Shown: piece after piece, positions 18,013 through 26,718 of the stretch
Layout of the letters: every line of letters begins with the position of its first letter
Position numbering within the stretch: position 1 is the first letter of the stretch
Assembly: GCF_002980625.1 (NCBI RefSeq)
Contig: NZ_PVLR01000043.1
Coordinates: 1 to 62,283, forward strand
Direction of reading: 5' to 3'
DNA length: 62,283 nt
Source: Malikia spinosa
Lineage (GTDB): Bacteria > Pseudomonadota > Gammaproteobacteria > Burkholderiales > Burkholderiaceae_C
Position numbers and translations under genes: made by a program
Notes under the pieces: generated by a model
What the model was told of the DNA's origin: nothing
What the model saw: only the letters and a program-made list of their open reading frames with translations
Database searches by the model: none

Positions 18013-18047
18013 GAATCACGCTGGTGTCCATACCCGGTTTGAAGCCA

Positions 18048-19097
18048 ATGCCCCATCCCCATGCCATGAAGGAAATCGCCCTGCAGGCCGGCGTCAGCCT
18101 GGCGACGGTCGACCGCGTGTTGCACCAACGCCCGGGCGTGCGAGCGGCCACGCAAAGGCGGGTGCAGCAGGCTTGTGCCGAACTCGAGCGCCAGCACCAG
18201 CAGGTGGGCCTCAAGGGCCGGCGTTTCCTGATCGACCTGGTCATGGAGGCGCCGGTCCGCTTTTCGCGCATGGTCCGCACCGCGCTCGACGGCGCCATGC
18301 AGCGCGCGCAGCCGGCGGTGTTTCGCGCGCGCGACCATCTGGCCGAGACCATGGGCGTTGACGAGTTGGTGGCCTTGCTTGATGCGATCGCGCGCCGCGG
18401 CAGCCATGGCGTGCTGCTCAAGGCGCCGGACCTGCCGGCGGTGGCCGCTGCGGTGATCCGCCTGCAGCAGCGCGGCATCCCGGTCATCACCCTGGTCACC
18501 GACTTGCAAGGCGCGCCGCGCCAGGCCTATGTCGGGCTGGACAACCACTGCGCCGGCCAGACGGCGGTCTACCTGATGGCGCAATGGCTGGGCGGCCAGG
18601 CCGTCGATCTGCTGGTGTCGAGCAGCGGGCAGCGTTTCCAGGGCGAAGGCGAGCGCATCGATGCCTTTCGCGCATCGATGGCCGCGCTGCTGCCGGCTTG
18701 TCGGGTGCATGTGCTTGACGCCGGACTCGGGCTGCACGGGCCGACCGACGCGGCGGTGAGCCAGCTGCTGGCCAGCCAGCCCGGGCTGGCGGCGGTGTAT
18801 TCGGTCGGGGGCGCCAACGCCGCCATCCTGTCGGCCTTCGAGCGCGCTGGCCGTAGCTGCCGTGTCTTCATCGGGCATGACCTCGACGACGACAACCTGG
18901 CGCTGCTGCGTGGCGGGCGGCTGTCGGCGCTGCTGCACCATGATCTCGAGCATGACCTGCACATGGCCTGCCTGCTGCTGCAGCAGATCCATGGCAACCC
19001 GGGCAGCGCCCAGGTGCCCAGGCGCTCGAATGTCGAGGTGATCACGCCCTTCAACCTGCCCGCGGCCGTCCTGCGTCGCGGCGGTCCTGACCGGTGA
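18048..19097 (+). CDS. LacI-family transcriptional regulator, probably of inositol use
   Basis: A 349-residue regulator. The N-terminal LacI helix-turn-helix is clear (MKEIALQAGVSLATVDRVLH, then PGVRAATQRRV). It is followed by a periplasmic-binding-protein-like effector domain of the RbsB type (GVLLKAPDLPAVAAAV; VYSVGGANAAI; FIGHDLDDDN). The ATG at 18048 is used; another at 18066 (MKEIA) is equally possible. The effector domain resembles sugar/inositol-binding proteins, and the position between iolB and iolA suggests that it senses inositol or an intermediate. It is divergent from the PhyH-like gene and ends 9 bp before the convergent LysR gene. Confidence 0.8.
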   Translation: MPHPHAMKEIALQAGVSLATVDRVLHQRPGVRAATQRRVQQACAELERQHQQVGLKGRRFLIDLVMEAPVRFSRMVRTALDGAMQRAQPAVFRARDHLAETMGVDELVALLDAIARRGSHGVLLKAPDLPAVAAAVIRLQQRGIPVITLVTDLQGAPRQAYVGLDNHCAGQTAVYLMAQWLGGQAVDLLVSSSGQRFQGEGERIDAFRASMAALLPACRVHVLDAGLGLHGPTDAAVSQLLASQPGLAAVYSVGGANAAILSAFERAGRSCRVFIGHDLDDDNLALLRGGRLSALLHHDLEHDLHMACLLLQQIHGNPGSAQVPRRSNVEVITPFNLPAAVLRRGGPDR

Positions 19098-19106
19098 CGG
19101 GCCGGC

Positions 19107-20048
19107 TTACAGCCCGGCGCCAAAGCCGGGTGCCAGCCGCTCGCGCAGGAACGCCACCAGCGCGCTGACGGCGCGCGGCACATGGGCCGAGTAGGGCCGG
19201 ATCGCATGGAGCTGTCCGGCAAACGAGTCGACCGGCGTCCAGTCCGGCAGCACCCGCACCAGCTCGCCGGCCTGCAGGCCGGCCTGGGCGCTGAAGTCGG
19301 GCAGCAGCGCGATGCCGAGTCCCGCCAGTGCGGCGTCGCGCAAGGCCTCGCTGTTGTTGGCCGCCAGCGAGCCGCTGATCTGCACCGTCACGCGCTCTTG
19401 CCCGGCCGGATCGCGCTTTTCCAGTGTCCAGGCCGGCCGGTCCTGCGAGCGCGGGTAATGCAGGCAGTTGTGTCCCAGCAGCTCCTGCGGCTGCTGTGGC
19501 GACCCCATCCGACTCAGGTAGGCCCGGGTCGCTACCAGCACCGACTGCGTCTCGCACAGGGTCCAGGCCACATGGGTGTCGGGCGCGGTGGCGCTGTGGC
19601 GGATCGCCAGATCAAAGCCTTCGGTCGCCAGCGACGCCAGCCGGTCCGACAGGTCCAGCTCGATCCTCACCTCGGGATACTGGCGCAGGAAGTCGGCCAG
19701 CAGCGGCACCAGTTGCTGGCGCGCGAACGCCACCGGCGCCGTCACGCGCACCAGCCCGCGCGGCGTGCCCGCCAGGTCGCGCACCTGGGCGAAGCTCTGG
19801 GCGATCTGCTCGAACGCGCCGCGCGTGTCGTCGACCAGACGCTGGCCGGCCTCGGTCAGGCGCACGCTGCGCGTCGTGCGCCGCACCAGCGCCACCCCGG
19901 CCACCCGCTCAAGCTCGGCCACGCGCTGGCTCATCGCGGCCTTGCTGACCCCGAGCCGATCGGCCGCGGCCGTGAAGCTGCCCTGCTGGGACAGCACCGT
20001 GAGCCAGTGCAGATGGCCCCAGAGTTGTTCGACTTTTTGTTGTTCCAT
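19107..20048 (-). CDS. LysR-family transcriptional regulator
   Basis: A 313-residue LysR regulator of the AaeR/DmlR-like group. The N-terminal winged helix-turn-helix is visible (LTVLSQQGSFTAAADRLGVSKAAMSQRVAELE), followed by the effector-binding domain. The ATG at 20048 is preferred; the frame runs 9 codons further. It is divergent from the methylmalonate-semialdehyde dehydrogenase gene, with an inverted repeat between them. It therefore most likely controls that gene and itself. The ligand is unknown. Confidence 0.85.
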   Translation of the reverse strand: MEQQKVEQLWGHLHWLTVLSQQGSFTAAADRLGVSKAAMSQRVAELERVAGVALVRRTTRSVRLTEAGQRLVDDTRGAFEQIAQSFAQVRDLAGTPRGLVRVTAPVAFARQQLVPLLADFLRQYPEVRIELDLSDRLASLATEGFDLAIRHSATAPDTHVAWTLCETQSVLVATRAYLSRMGSPQQPQELLGHNCLHYPRSQDRPAWTLEKRDPAGQERVTVQISGSLAANNSEALRDAALAGLGIALLPDFSAQAGLQAGELVRVLPDWTPVDSFAGQLHAIRPYSAHVPRAVSALVAFLRERLAPGFGAGL

Positions 20049-20053
20049 GATTT

Positions 20054-20077
20054 GATTGTTCAATATATCAAACAATC
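20054..20077. promoter_or_regulatory. LysR-type operator candidate upstream of iolA/mmsA
   Basis: The inverted repeat GATTGTT (20054-20060) and AACAATC (20071-20077), with a 10-bp AT-rich centre, lies just before the LysR start codon and about 70 bp before the dehydrogenase. Position and shape fit the T-N11-A-type site of a divergently transcribed LysR gene. Confidence 0.65.
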
Positions 20078-20149
20078 TGTTCAGTCTGGCGGTCTAGGCA
20101 GCTGTGCGGGCGATTTCTACACTGTCTCCAACCACAACAGGAGACACCC

Positions 20150-21673
20150 ATGACCCCTTACACCGACAGCAGCGAAATCGCCCAGTTCATCGCCGGCCAG
20201 CGCACTACCGGCAGCGGCAGCCGGACCCAGCCGGTCTACAACCCCGCCACCGGCGCCGTGGCGCGCCAGGTGCGCCTGGGCAATGTGCAGGATGTCGACA
20301 GCGCCGTCGCCGCCGCCGCCGCCGCCTTCCCGGCCTGGTCCGAGACGCCGCCGATCCGCCGCGCCCGCGTGATGTTCAAGTTCCTCGAACTGCTGAACCA
20401 GCGCAAGGATGAGCTGGCCGCCATGATCACGGCCGAGCACGGCAAGGTTTTCACCGACGCGCAGGGTGAGGTCGCGCGCGGCATCGACATCGTCGAGTTC
20501 GCCTGCGGCATCCCGCAGCTGCTCAAGGGCGACTACACCGAGCAGGTCTCGACCGGCATCGACAACTGGACCATGCGCCAGGCGCTCGGCGTGGTCGCCG
20601 GCATCACGCCGTTCAACTTCCCGGTCATGGTGCCGATGTGGATGTTCCCGGTCGCGATCGCCGCCGGCAACACCTTCGTGCTCAAGCCCAGCCCGACCGA
20701 TCCGTCGCCCTCGCTGTTCATCGCCGGCCTGCTCAAGCAGGCCGGCCTGCCCGATGGCGTCTTCAACGTGGTGCAGGGCGACAAGGAAGCGGTCGATGCG
20801 CTGCTGGTGCACCCGGACGTCAAGGCGATCAGCTTCGTCGGCTCGACCCCGATCGCCAACTACATCTACGAGACCGGCGCCCACCACGGCAAGCGGGTGC
20901 AGGCGCTGGGCGGCGCCAAGAACCACATGGTCGTGATGCCCGACGCCGACATCGACCAGGTGGTCGATGCGCTGATCGGCGCCGGCTACGGCTCGGCTGG
21001 CGAGCGCTGCATGGCCATCAGCGTGGCGGTGCTGGTCGGCGACGTGGCCGACAAAGTGATCCCCAAGCTGCTCGAGCGCACCAAGACCTTGCAGGTGCTC
21101 GACGGCATGAACCTGGCGGCCGAGATGGGCCCGATCGTGACCGACGCGGCGCGCCAGCGCATCAGCGGCTACATCGAGGCTGGCGTGCAGGAAGGCGCCC
21201 AGCTGCTGGTCGACGGCCGCGGCTTTGACGGCGCCCAGGCCGGCGCGGGCTGCGACAACGGCTTCTGGCTCGGCGGCACGCTGTTCGACCATGTCACGCC
21301 CGAGATGAAGATCTACCAGGAAGAGATCTTCGGCCCGGTGCTGGCCTGCGTGCGCGTGCCCGACTTCGGCACCGCGGTGCAGCTGATCAACGACCACGAG
21401 TTCGGCAACGGCACCGCCTGCTTCACCCGTGACGGCAACGTGGCCCGCGAGTTCGCGCGCCGCATCCAGGTCGGCATGGTCGGCATCAACGTGCCGATCC
21501 CGGTGCCGATGGCCTGGCATGGCTTTGGCGGCTGGAAGCGCAGCCTGTTTGGCGACATGCACGCCTATGGCGAGGAGGGCGTGCGCTTCTACACCAAGCA
21601 GAAGTCGGTCATGCAGCGCTGGCCCGAGAGCATTGCCAAGGGCGCCGAGTTCGTGATGCCGACGGCCAAGTAA
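20150..21673 (+). CDS. mmsA: CoA-acylating methylmalonate-semialdehyde dehydrogenase (MmsA/IolA)
   Basis: A 507-residue aldehyde dehydrogenase that turns malonate or methylmalonate semialdehyde into acetyl- or propionyl-CoA with NAD and CoA. The catalytic Cys287 is in [11 protein letters not shown]. The usual general-base Glu of other aldehyde dehydrogenases is replaced in [12 protein letters not shown], the hallmark of the CoA-acylating subgroup. [15 protein letters not shown] is also typical. CAGGAGA precedes the ATG. In this locus it would complete inositol breakdown by consuming the malonate semialdehyde made by IolC-DUF2090. It has its own promoter, divergent from the LysR gene. Confidence 0.93.
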   Translation: MTPYTDSSEIAQFIAGQRTTGSGSRTQPVYNPATGAVARQVRLGNVQDVDSAVAAAAAAFPAWSETPPIRRARVMFKFLELLNQRKDELAAMITAEHGKVFTDAQGEVARGIDIVEFACGIPQLLKGDYTEQVSTGIDNWTMRQALGVVAGITPFNFPVMVPMWMFPVAIAAGNTFVLKPSPTDPSPSLFIAGLLKQAGLPDGVFNVVQGDKEAVDALLVHPDVKAISFVGSTPIANYIYETGAHHGKRVQALGGAKNHMVVMPDADIDQVVDALIGAGYGSAGERCMAISVAVLVGDVADKVIPKLLERTKTLQVLDGMNLAAEMGPIVTDAARQRISGYIEAGVQEGAQLLVDGRGFDGAQAGAGCDNGFWLGGTLFDHVTPEMKIYQEEIFGPVLACVRVPDFGTAVQLINDHEFGNGTACFTRDGNVAREFARRIQVGMVGINVPIPVPMAWHGFGGWKRSLFGDMHAYGEEGVRFYTKQKSVMQRWPESIAKGAEFVMPTAK

Positions 21674-21689
21674 GCCGCAGGCGCCGCGC

Positions 21690-22709
21690 TCACTTCTTGC
21701 CGCGCAGCTTGGCGAGCTCGGCCTGGGTCTCGTTCCAGAGCTCCATGCCGACGCTGGCGCCGATCGAGGCGTAGACCCGGGTCAGGTTGCTGCGCATGCG
21801 GGCGGCCTCGGCCGGCGAGAGCTCGTTGACCTGCATGCCCTTCTTCTTGAGTTCGGCGACGGCACCGGCGGCCTCCTTGCGGGTGTCCTGGCGCTCGAAG
21901 TCGCGGCTGGCCTTGGCGGCGTCCATCAGCACCTTCTGCTCGGCCGCCGACAGGCCGTCCCACCATTTCTTGCTGACCAGCACGATCCACGGGCTGTAGA
22001 CATGGTTGGTCACGGTCAGGTACTTCTGCACCTCGTAGAACTTGCTCGACAGGATGGTGTTGAACGGGTTTTCCTGGCCGTCGACGGTGCCGGTCTCGAG
22101 CGCGCCGAACAGCTCCGAGAAGGCCAGCGGCACCGCGTTGGTGCCCAGGGTCTTGAAGCTGTCGAGGAAGACGTTGTTCTGCATCACGCGCAGCTTGATG
22201 CCCGACAGGTCCTCCATCTTGCTGATCGGGCGCTTGCTGTTGGTCAGGTTGCGAAAACCGTTCTCCCAGTAGACCAGGCCGACCAGGCCCTTGTCCTGCA
22301 GCTTGGCGCGCACCTTGTCGCCGACCGGGCCGTCGAGCAGGGCGTCGGCTTCCTTGGCGCTGTTGAACAGGAAGGGCGTGTCCCACAGCGCCATTTCCTT
22401 GCTGATGCCGACCAGGGTCGCGGTCGAGCCGACCATCATCTCCTGCGCGCCGCCGATCAGCGCCTGCTGCATCTGGGTATCGGGCCCGAGCGCGGCCGCG
22501 CCGATCGCGCGCACCCGCATCTTGCCGCCCGACGCCTTCTCGACCTGCTCGGCGAACAGCTTGGCGGCGCGGCCCTGGTTGCTCTGCTCGTTGAGGCCGT
22601 AGCCGAAGCGGATCAGGCGCGGCTTGAAGTCCTGCGCCTGGGCCATGAAGGGCGCTGCCAGCGCCAGCGCGGCAGCCGTGGTCACGAGGGTGCGACGGAA
22701 CATAGTCAT
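21690..22709 (-). CDS. dctP: TRAP transporter solute-binding protein (DctP family), probably gluconate
   Basis: A 339-residue periplasmic binding protein of a TRAP transporter. It has a signal peptide cut near FMAQA. The family motifs are IKLRVMQN, with the substrate-carboxylate Arg, and ALETGTVDGQENPF. The start at 22709 is supported by AGGAG; the upstream continuation of the frame is only a shadow of the permease gene. It is the distal gene of the order gntK-dctQ-dctM-dctP on the minus strand. The sugar-acid ligand (gluconate) is inferred from gntK and the GntR-type regulator. It converges with mmsA with only 16 bp between the stops. Confidence 0.9.
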   Translation of the reverse strand: MTMFRRTLVTTAAALALAAPFMAQAQDFKPRLIRFGYGLNEQSNQGRAAKLFAEQVEKASGGKMRVRAIGAAALGPDTQMQQALIGGAQEMMVGSTATLVGISKEMALWDTPFLFNSAKEADALLDGPVGDKVRAKLQDKGLVGLVYWENGFRNLTNSKRPISKMEDLSGIKLRVMQNNVFLDSFKTLGTNAVPLAFSELFGALETGTVDGQENPFNTILSSKFYEVQKYLTVTNHVYSPWIVLVSKKWWDGLSAAEQKVLMDAAKASRDFERQDTRKEAAGAVAELKKKGMQVNELSPAEAARMRSNLTRVYASIGASVGMELWNETQAELAKLRGKK

Positions 22710-22753
22710 GGGAGTCTCCTGGAGGAAAGCCAATTCTGGCGGGGTTTGAACGG

Positions 22754-24046
22754 TTAACGCATCCACGCCACGGGCGCGGTCACGATCTGGGGGAACACGA
22801 CGAAAAGCGCGAGGATCAGCACATAGGTCAGCAAGAACGGATTGACCCCCTTGATCACCTGGTGCAGCGACAGCCGCCCGACGCCGGCGACGACGTTGAG
22901 CACCGTGCCCACCGGCGGCGTGATCAGGCCGATGGCGCCGTTGAGCACGAACATCAGGCCGAAGTAGACCGGGTCGATGCCGGCCTTGATCGCGATCGGC
23001 AGCATCACCGGCGCGAAGATCAGGATGGTCGGCGTCAGGTCGAGCGCGGTGCCGATCAGCACCAGCGCCAGCATCATCACCGTCATCAGCAGGCGCGGGC
23101 TCTCGACCAGCGGACCGAGCCAGCCGGTCAGCACGCCGGGCAGGTCGGCCAGCGTGATCATGTAGCTCGCGACCTGGGCGCCGGCACACAGGAACATCAC
23201 GATCGAGGTGGTCTTGGCCGCGCGCACCAGCACCGGACCGATCTCGGCCAGCTTCATCTCGCGGTGGATCGCCAGTGCGACGAACAGGGCGTAGAAGGCC
23301 GCGACCACCGCCGCCTCGGTCGGCGTGAAGATGCCGGTCTTCATGCCGCCGATGATGATCAGCGGCATCAGCAGGGCCCAGAACGCCTTGGCCGTGATGC
23401 GCAGGCGCTCGGACAGCGGCAGCGGCTCGCCGGCGGGCAGCTCGATGCGGCGCAGGATCAGCTTCCAGGTCACGATCAGGCCGGCTCCCATCAGCAGGCC
23501 CGGCACGATGCCCGACAGGAACAGCGCCGAGATCGAGGTGTTGGTCGTCACGCCGTAGATCACGAACGGCATCGACGGCGGGATGATCGGCGCGATGATG
23601 CCGCCCGAGGCGATCAGGCCGGCCGAGGTGTTCATCGGATAGCCCTGCTGCTTCATCATCGGCAGCAGGATGGTCGCCAGCGCGGCGGTATCAGCCAGCG
23701 CCGAGCCGCTCATGCTGGCCATCAGCACCGCGGCGCCGATCGCGACGAAGCCGAGTCCGCCGTGGATATGGCCGACCCAGGCCTGCGCCATCGCGATGAT
23801 GCGCCGGCTGATGCCGCCCGAGTTCATCAGCTCGCCGGCCAGGATGAAGAAGGGCACGGCCAGCAGCGGAAAGCTGTCGATGCCGGCGACCAGGTTCTGC
23901 GCCAGCAGCTGGGTGTCCCAGAAATCCAGCACCCAGGCCATGCCCGCGCCGGTCAACACCAGCGCCAGCGCCATGTTCATGCCGATGCCCATCAGCAGCA
24001 GCATGCCGCCGACGAACACGATAAAGGCCAATCCTTCGGGGCTCAT
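22754..24046 (-). CDS. dctM: TRAP transporter large permease (DctM family)
   Basis: A 430-residue membrane protein with about twelve hydrophobic segments, the ion-coupled transport subunit of a TRAP importer. Family motifs include VAGIDSFPLLAVPFFILAGE near residue 55, GGIIAPIIPPSMPFVIYG near residue 150, and GLITPPVGTVLNVVAG near the end. Length is normal. It starts 4 bp after the stop of the small permease, so the two are translationally linked. Confidence 0.93.
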   Translation of the reverse strand: MSPEGLAFIVFVGGMLLLMGIGMNMALALVLTGAGMAWVLDFWDTQLLAQNLVAGIDSFPLLAVPFFILAGELMNSGGISRRIIAMAQAWVGHIHGGLGFVAIGAAVLMASMSGSALADTAALATILLPMMKQQGYPMNTSAGLIASGGIIAPIIPPSMPFVIYGVTTNTSISALFLSGIVPGLLMGAGLIVTWKLILRRIELPAGEPLPLSERLRITAKAFWALLMPLIIIGGMKTGIFTPTEAAVVAAFYALFVALAIHREMKLAEIGPVLVRAAKTTSIVMFLCAGAQVASYMITLADLPGVLTGWLGPLVESPRLLMTVMMLALVLIGTALDLTPTILIFAPVMLPIAIKAGIDPVYFGLMFVLNGAIGLITPPVGTVLNVVAGVGRLSLHQVIKGVNPFLLTYVLILALFVVFPQIVTAPVAWMR

Positions 24047-24050
24047 GGTT

Positions 24051-24554
24051 TCACTCCACTTCGACGCCGTGGCCGAGGTCCAGCGGCTGGCGTTTGAACA
24101 ATTCGATCAGCGCCATCACGCCGATCGCGGCGGCGCTCAGGAAGGCCGGCAGCGGCAGCAGGGCGGTCGGGTAGCCCAGCACCACCGAGTGGCTGTCGAG
24201 GCCGACCATGACCTGCTGCCAGGCGCCGTGGGCCACCAGGCCGGCGCCGGTCACGACCAGCAGCCGGATCACGGCGGTGGCCAGCAGCATCGCGGTCCGG
24301 TGCCGGCGCAGCAGGCCGATCAGGCTGGTAAAAGCCATGTGCTCGCCGGCCGGGTAGGCCGCGGTCGCGCCGATGAAGACCATCCAGACGAACAGCAGCC
24401 GCGACAGTTCCTCGCTGGCGGCCACGCCGCTGCCAAAGCCGTAGCGCAGCACGACGTTGACGAACACTGCGACCGCCATCACGCCCAGGCAGGCGGCCAT
24501 GGCGAACTGGGTCAGCCGTTGCAGGCGCGGGGCCGGGGTGTTGTCCGGGCTCAT
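24051..24554 (-). CDS. dctQ: TRAP transporter small permease (DctQ family)
   Basis: A 167-residue membrane protein with four hydrophobic segments. The DctQ signature ASEELSRLLFVWMVFIGA is near residue 45 and the AAYPAGEHMAF segment follows. The ATG at 24554 overlaps the gntK stop as ATGA, so the two are translationally coupled. It pairs with the large permease directly after it. Confidence 0.9.
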   Translation of the reverse strand: MSPDNTPAPRLQRLTQFAMAACLGVMAVAVFVNVVLRYGFGSGVAASEELSRLLFVWMVFIGATAAYPAGEHMAFTSLIGLLRRHRTAMLLATAVIRLLVVTGAGLVAHGAWQQVMVGLDSHSVVLGYPTALLPLPAFLSAAAIGVMALIELFKRQPLDLGHGVEVE

Positions 24555-25057
24555 GCCGTCTCTCCTTGCTGCAGCCAGGCTGCGACCTCGGCTTGCAGTT
24601 GTGGCAGCGGGGCGGTGGCGTCGAGGCGCAGCACCCGCGCTTCTCCGAGCGGGGACTCGAGCGTGGCGAACTGGCTGTCGACCAGGCTGGTCGAGAAGAA
24701 ATGCTGCGGGGCCCGGGCGCTCACGCGCTGCTGTGCTTGCTCGCGTCCGATCTCGAGGAAGACAAAGCGCAGGTCGGGTGCGGCCGCGCGCAGCCGCTCG
24801 CGGTACTGGCGCTTGAGCGCCGAGCAGCTCAGCACCGCGCCGTCCGCGTGCTGGCGCAGTTCCTCGCCGAGCCGGCTCAGCCAGCCTGCGCGGTCGGCAT
24901 CGGTCAGCGCGATGCCCTGGCTCATCTTGGCGCGGCTGTCGGCGCTGTGGAAGTCGTCGCCCTCGATCAGGCTCAGGCCCTGGGTCTGGGCGACGAGCGT
25001 GGCCAGGCTGGATTTGCCGCAGCCGGCCACGCCCATGATGACGATCTGGTGGCTCAT
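24551..25057 (-). CDS. gntK: Gluconokinase (GntK)
   Basis: A 168-residue P-loop kinase that makes 6-phosphogluconate from gluconate and ATP. The P-loop is GVAGCGKSS at residues 9-17. The substrate region EGDDFHSADSRAKMSQGIALTDADRAGWL and the CSALKRQYRE motif are diagnostic. It is the first gene of the gntK-dctQ-dctM-dctP operon. One GntR-type operator lies immediately upstream and a second about 125 bp further, divergent from the regulator gene. Confidence 0.94.
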   Translation of the reverse strand: MSHQIVIMGVAGCGKSSLATLVAQTQGLSLIEGDDFHSADSRAKMSQGIALTDADRAGWLSRLGEELRQHADGAVLSCSALKRQYRERLRAAAPDLRFVFLEIGREQAQQRVSARAPQHFFSTSLVDSQFATLESPLGEARVLRLDATAPLPQLQAEVAAWLQQGETA

Positions 25058-25062
25058 GTTGG

Positions 25063-25074
25063 GATAGCGCTATC
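25063..25074. promoter_or_regulatory. GntR-type operator 1 (GATAGCGCTATC)
   Basis: A perfect 12-bp palindrome just upstream of the gntK start codon. It shares the TAGCGCTATC core with the second site at 25188-25201. LacI-family gluconate regulators use such CG-centred palindromes. Confidence 0.75.
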
Positions 25075-25187
25075 TCATGGAGTTGAAAAAAGCGGCGGGG
25101 CCTGGGAAGTCGAAAATCGACCGGTCGCGCTGCGCACAAGCAGCTCAATGCGACCGAGCGAGGGTATTTCCCTTGCGGCCCGCCTTT

Positions 25188-25201
25188 GGGTAGCGCTATC
25201 C
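25188..25201. promoter_or_regulatory. GntR-type operator 2 (GGGTAGCGCTATCC)
   Basis: Near-perfect CG-centred palindrome with the same TAGCGCTATC core as operator 1, about 125 bp away. The pair could bridge by looping, or serve gntK and gntR separately. It lies 43 bp upstream of the regulator's start. Confidence 0.75.
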
Positions 25202-25244
25202 TATCGGTTTTCGAACATCTGCCAACCAGGGGTTTACCCTAGAC

Positions 25245-26270
25245 ATGAGCCAGCCTGCCTCCCGTTCCCGCGCCACCGGGCGCATCACCCTGGCCGACGT
25301 GGCCCAGCGCGCCGGCGTCAGCCCGATGACCGTCTCGCGCGCGCTGCGCGGCGAGCGCGCGGTCGATCCGCAGCTGGTCGAGCGCGTCAAGGCGGCGGTC
25401 GACGCGCTGGGCTACCTGCCCGACCCGGCCGCGCGCGCGCTTGCCTCGCGCCACAGCAGCCATGTCACGGTGCTGATTCCGCTGCTGTCCAACGCCCTGT
25501 TCGTCGACCTGCTCGAGGCGGTGCAGCGCACGCTGCGCCCGGCCGGCTACCAGACGCTGATCGGCATCACGCACTACGACCCGGCCGAGGAGGAGCAGCT
25601 GCTGCGCGAGCAACTGCTGCACCGCCCGGCCGGGCTGCTGGTGACCGGGCTCGAACGCAGCGACGCCACGCGCGCGCTGATCGAGCGCAGCGGCGTGCCC
25701 TGTGTCTACCTGATGGAGGCCTCGGACCAGCCCGGGCTGCACTGCGTGGGCTTCTCGCAGCAGGAGGCCGGCGCCGCCATGACCCGGCATCTGCTGGCGC
25801 GCGGGCGCCGGCGCATCGCCTTCGCCGCCGCCCAGCTCGACCCGCGCACGCTGCAGCGGCTGGCCGGCTGGCGGCACGAACTTGAGGCGGTCGGCCTGTA
25901 CCAGCCGGCGCTCGAATGGCTGGACCCGGCACCGTCCTCGATCGCGCTCGGCGGGGCGATGTTCGAGCGCCTGCTGGCGCATGACCCCGGCATCGACGCC
26001 GTCTTCTTCAACAACGACGACTTGGCGCAGGGCGCGCTGCTGGCGGCGCTGCGCCTGGGGGTGGCCGTGCCGGGCCGGGTCGCGGTTGCCGGCTTCAACG
26101 ACCTGACCGGCAGCGACCAGATGCTGCCGCCCCTGACCACGGTGCGCACGCCGCGCGCCGAGATCGGCAGCGCGGCGGCACAGATGCTGCTGGCGCTGAT
26201 GACGGGCCAGCCGGTGCAGCCGTCCTCGGTCGACCTGGGCTACGAGCTGCTGGTGCGCGGCAGCACCTGA
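25245..26270 (+). CDS. gntR: LacI-family gluconate-type repressor (GntR-like)
   Basis: A 341-residue LacI-family regulator. The DNA-binding part spans residues about 14-70 (ITLADVAQRAGVSPMTVSRA, then hinge helix DPAARALAS), followed by a ligand-binding core (VTVLIPLLSNALFVDLLEAV; FFNNDDLAQGALLAAL; VAVAGFNDLTGSDQMLPPLTTVR). The sequence and the divergent position beside gntK support a gluconate-responsive repressor acting on the two palindromes in the gap. The palindrome GGGTTTACCC lies only a few bases before the ATG, where the ribosome site should be; a purine run GGGG is the only Shine-Dalgarno candidate. Confidence 0.88.
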   Translation: MSQPASRSRATGRITLADVAQRAGVSPMTVSRALRGERAVDPQLVERVKAAVDALGYLPDPAARALASRHSSHVTVLIPLLSNALFVDLLEAVQRTLRPAGYQTLIGITHYDPAEEEQLLREQLLHRPAGLLVTGLERSDATRALIERSGVPCVYLMEASDQPGLHCVGFSQQEAGAAMTRHLLARGRRRIAFAAAQLDPRTLQRLAGWRHELEAVGLYQPALEWLDPAPSSIALGGAMFERLLAHDPGIDAVFFNNDDLAQGALLAALRLGVAVPGRVAVAGFNDLTGSDQMLPPLTTVRTPRAEIGSAAAQMLLALMTGQPVQPSSVDLGYELLVRGST

Positions 26271-26289
26271 AGGACAAAGGCTCCGGGGC

Positions 26290-26318
26290 TTTACTGGAAT
26301 TAGGGTTTACCCTATACT
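26290..26318 (+). promoter_or_regulatory. Sigma70-like promoter with palindromic operator in its spacer
   Basis: TTTACT (26290-26295), a 17-bp spacer and TATACT (26313-26318) form a good promoter for the small gene at 26361. The palindrome TAGGGT-TT-ACCCTA (26301-26314) fills the spacer and touches the -10 box, a classic repressor position. The same GGGTTTACCC core occurs in other promoter regions of the window. Confidence 0.6.
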
Positions 26319-26360
26319 GTACTGCACCATATTCAATGATCGCTTTGCAGGAGTATCGCC

Positions 26361-26642
26361 ATGAGCAGCGCCGTCTTCATTCCCCTGATCCCGTCCGCCG
26401 CCGCCCCGGTCCGGGCCCGCAAGGCATCCTTCCTGGCTGGCTGCCAGCGCCTGGCCGCCCGACTGTTCACCAGCCGGCGCGCGCCGGCTGCCGCCGCGAC
26501 CGCACCGGTGCTGACCGCCTTCCAGGAAGCCGAACGCGTGCGCGCGATGGCCGACGACCTGCTCAAGACCGACCCGGATTTTGCGCAGGAACTCTACGCC
26601 GCGGCTGATCGCCACGAATACGAGCACGCGGCCCGCGCATGA
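26361..26642 (+). CDS. Small uncharacterised protein, 93 aa
   Basis: A short gene with a good AGGAG ribosome site and a clear upstream promoter, so it is probably real. The N-terminal half is Ala/Arg-rich. The C-terminal 40 residues (EAERVRAMADDLLKTDPDFA, then ELYAAADRHEYEH) form a predicted amphipathic helix pair. They look like short conserved tails seen in small Burkholderiales proteins, but I cannot name a family. No transmembrane segment or signal peptide is obvious. It stands alone between gntR and the convergent aldo/keto reductase. Confidence 0.65.
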   Translation: MSSAVFIPLIPSAAAPVRARKASFLAGCQRLAARLFTSRRAPAAAATAPVLTAFQEAERVRAMADDLLKTDPDFAQELYAAADRHEYEHAARA

Positions 26643-26646
26643 ACAG

Positions 26647-26662
26647 CCGGCCGCCTGGCCGG
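26647..26662 (+). terminator. Stem-loop after the small gene
   Basis: CCGGCC-GCCT-GGCCGG lies 4 bp after the stop codon. It has no T-run, so it may be a weak or Rho-assisted terminator or only an mRNA 3' end. Confidence 0.35.
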
Positions 26663-26718
26663 GTCGTGGCCTAGGTGTGGCCTGGGCCTGATGATGGTCG
26701 CGCGCAGCCCGTCCTCTC

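Noticed and set aside
22710-23189. N-terminal extension of the TRAP binding protein
   Set aside because: It overlaps dctM out of frame; the signal peptide and ribosome site define the start at 22709.
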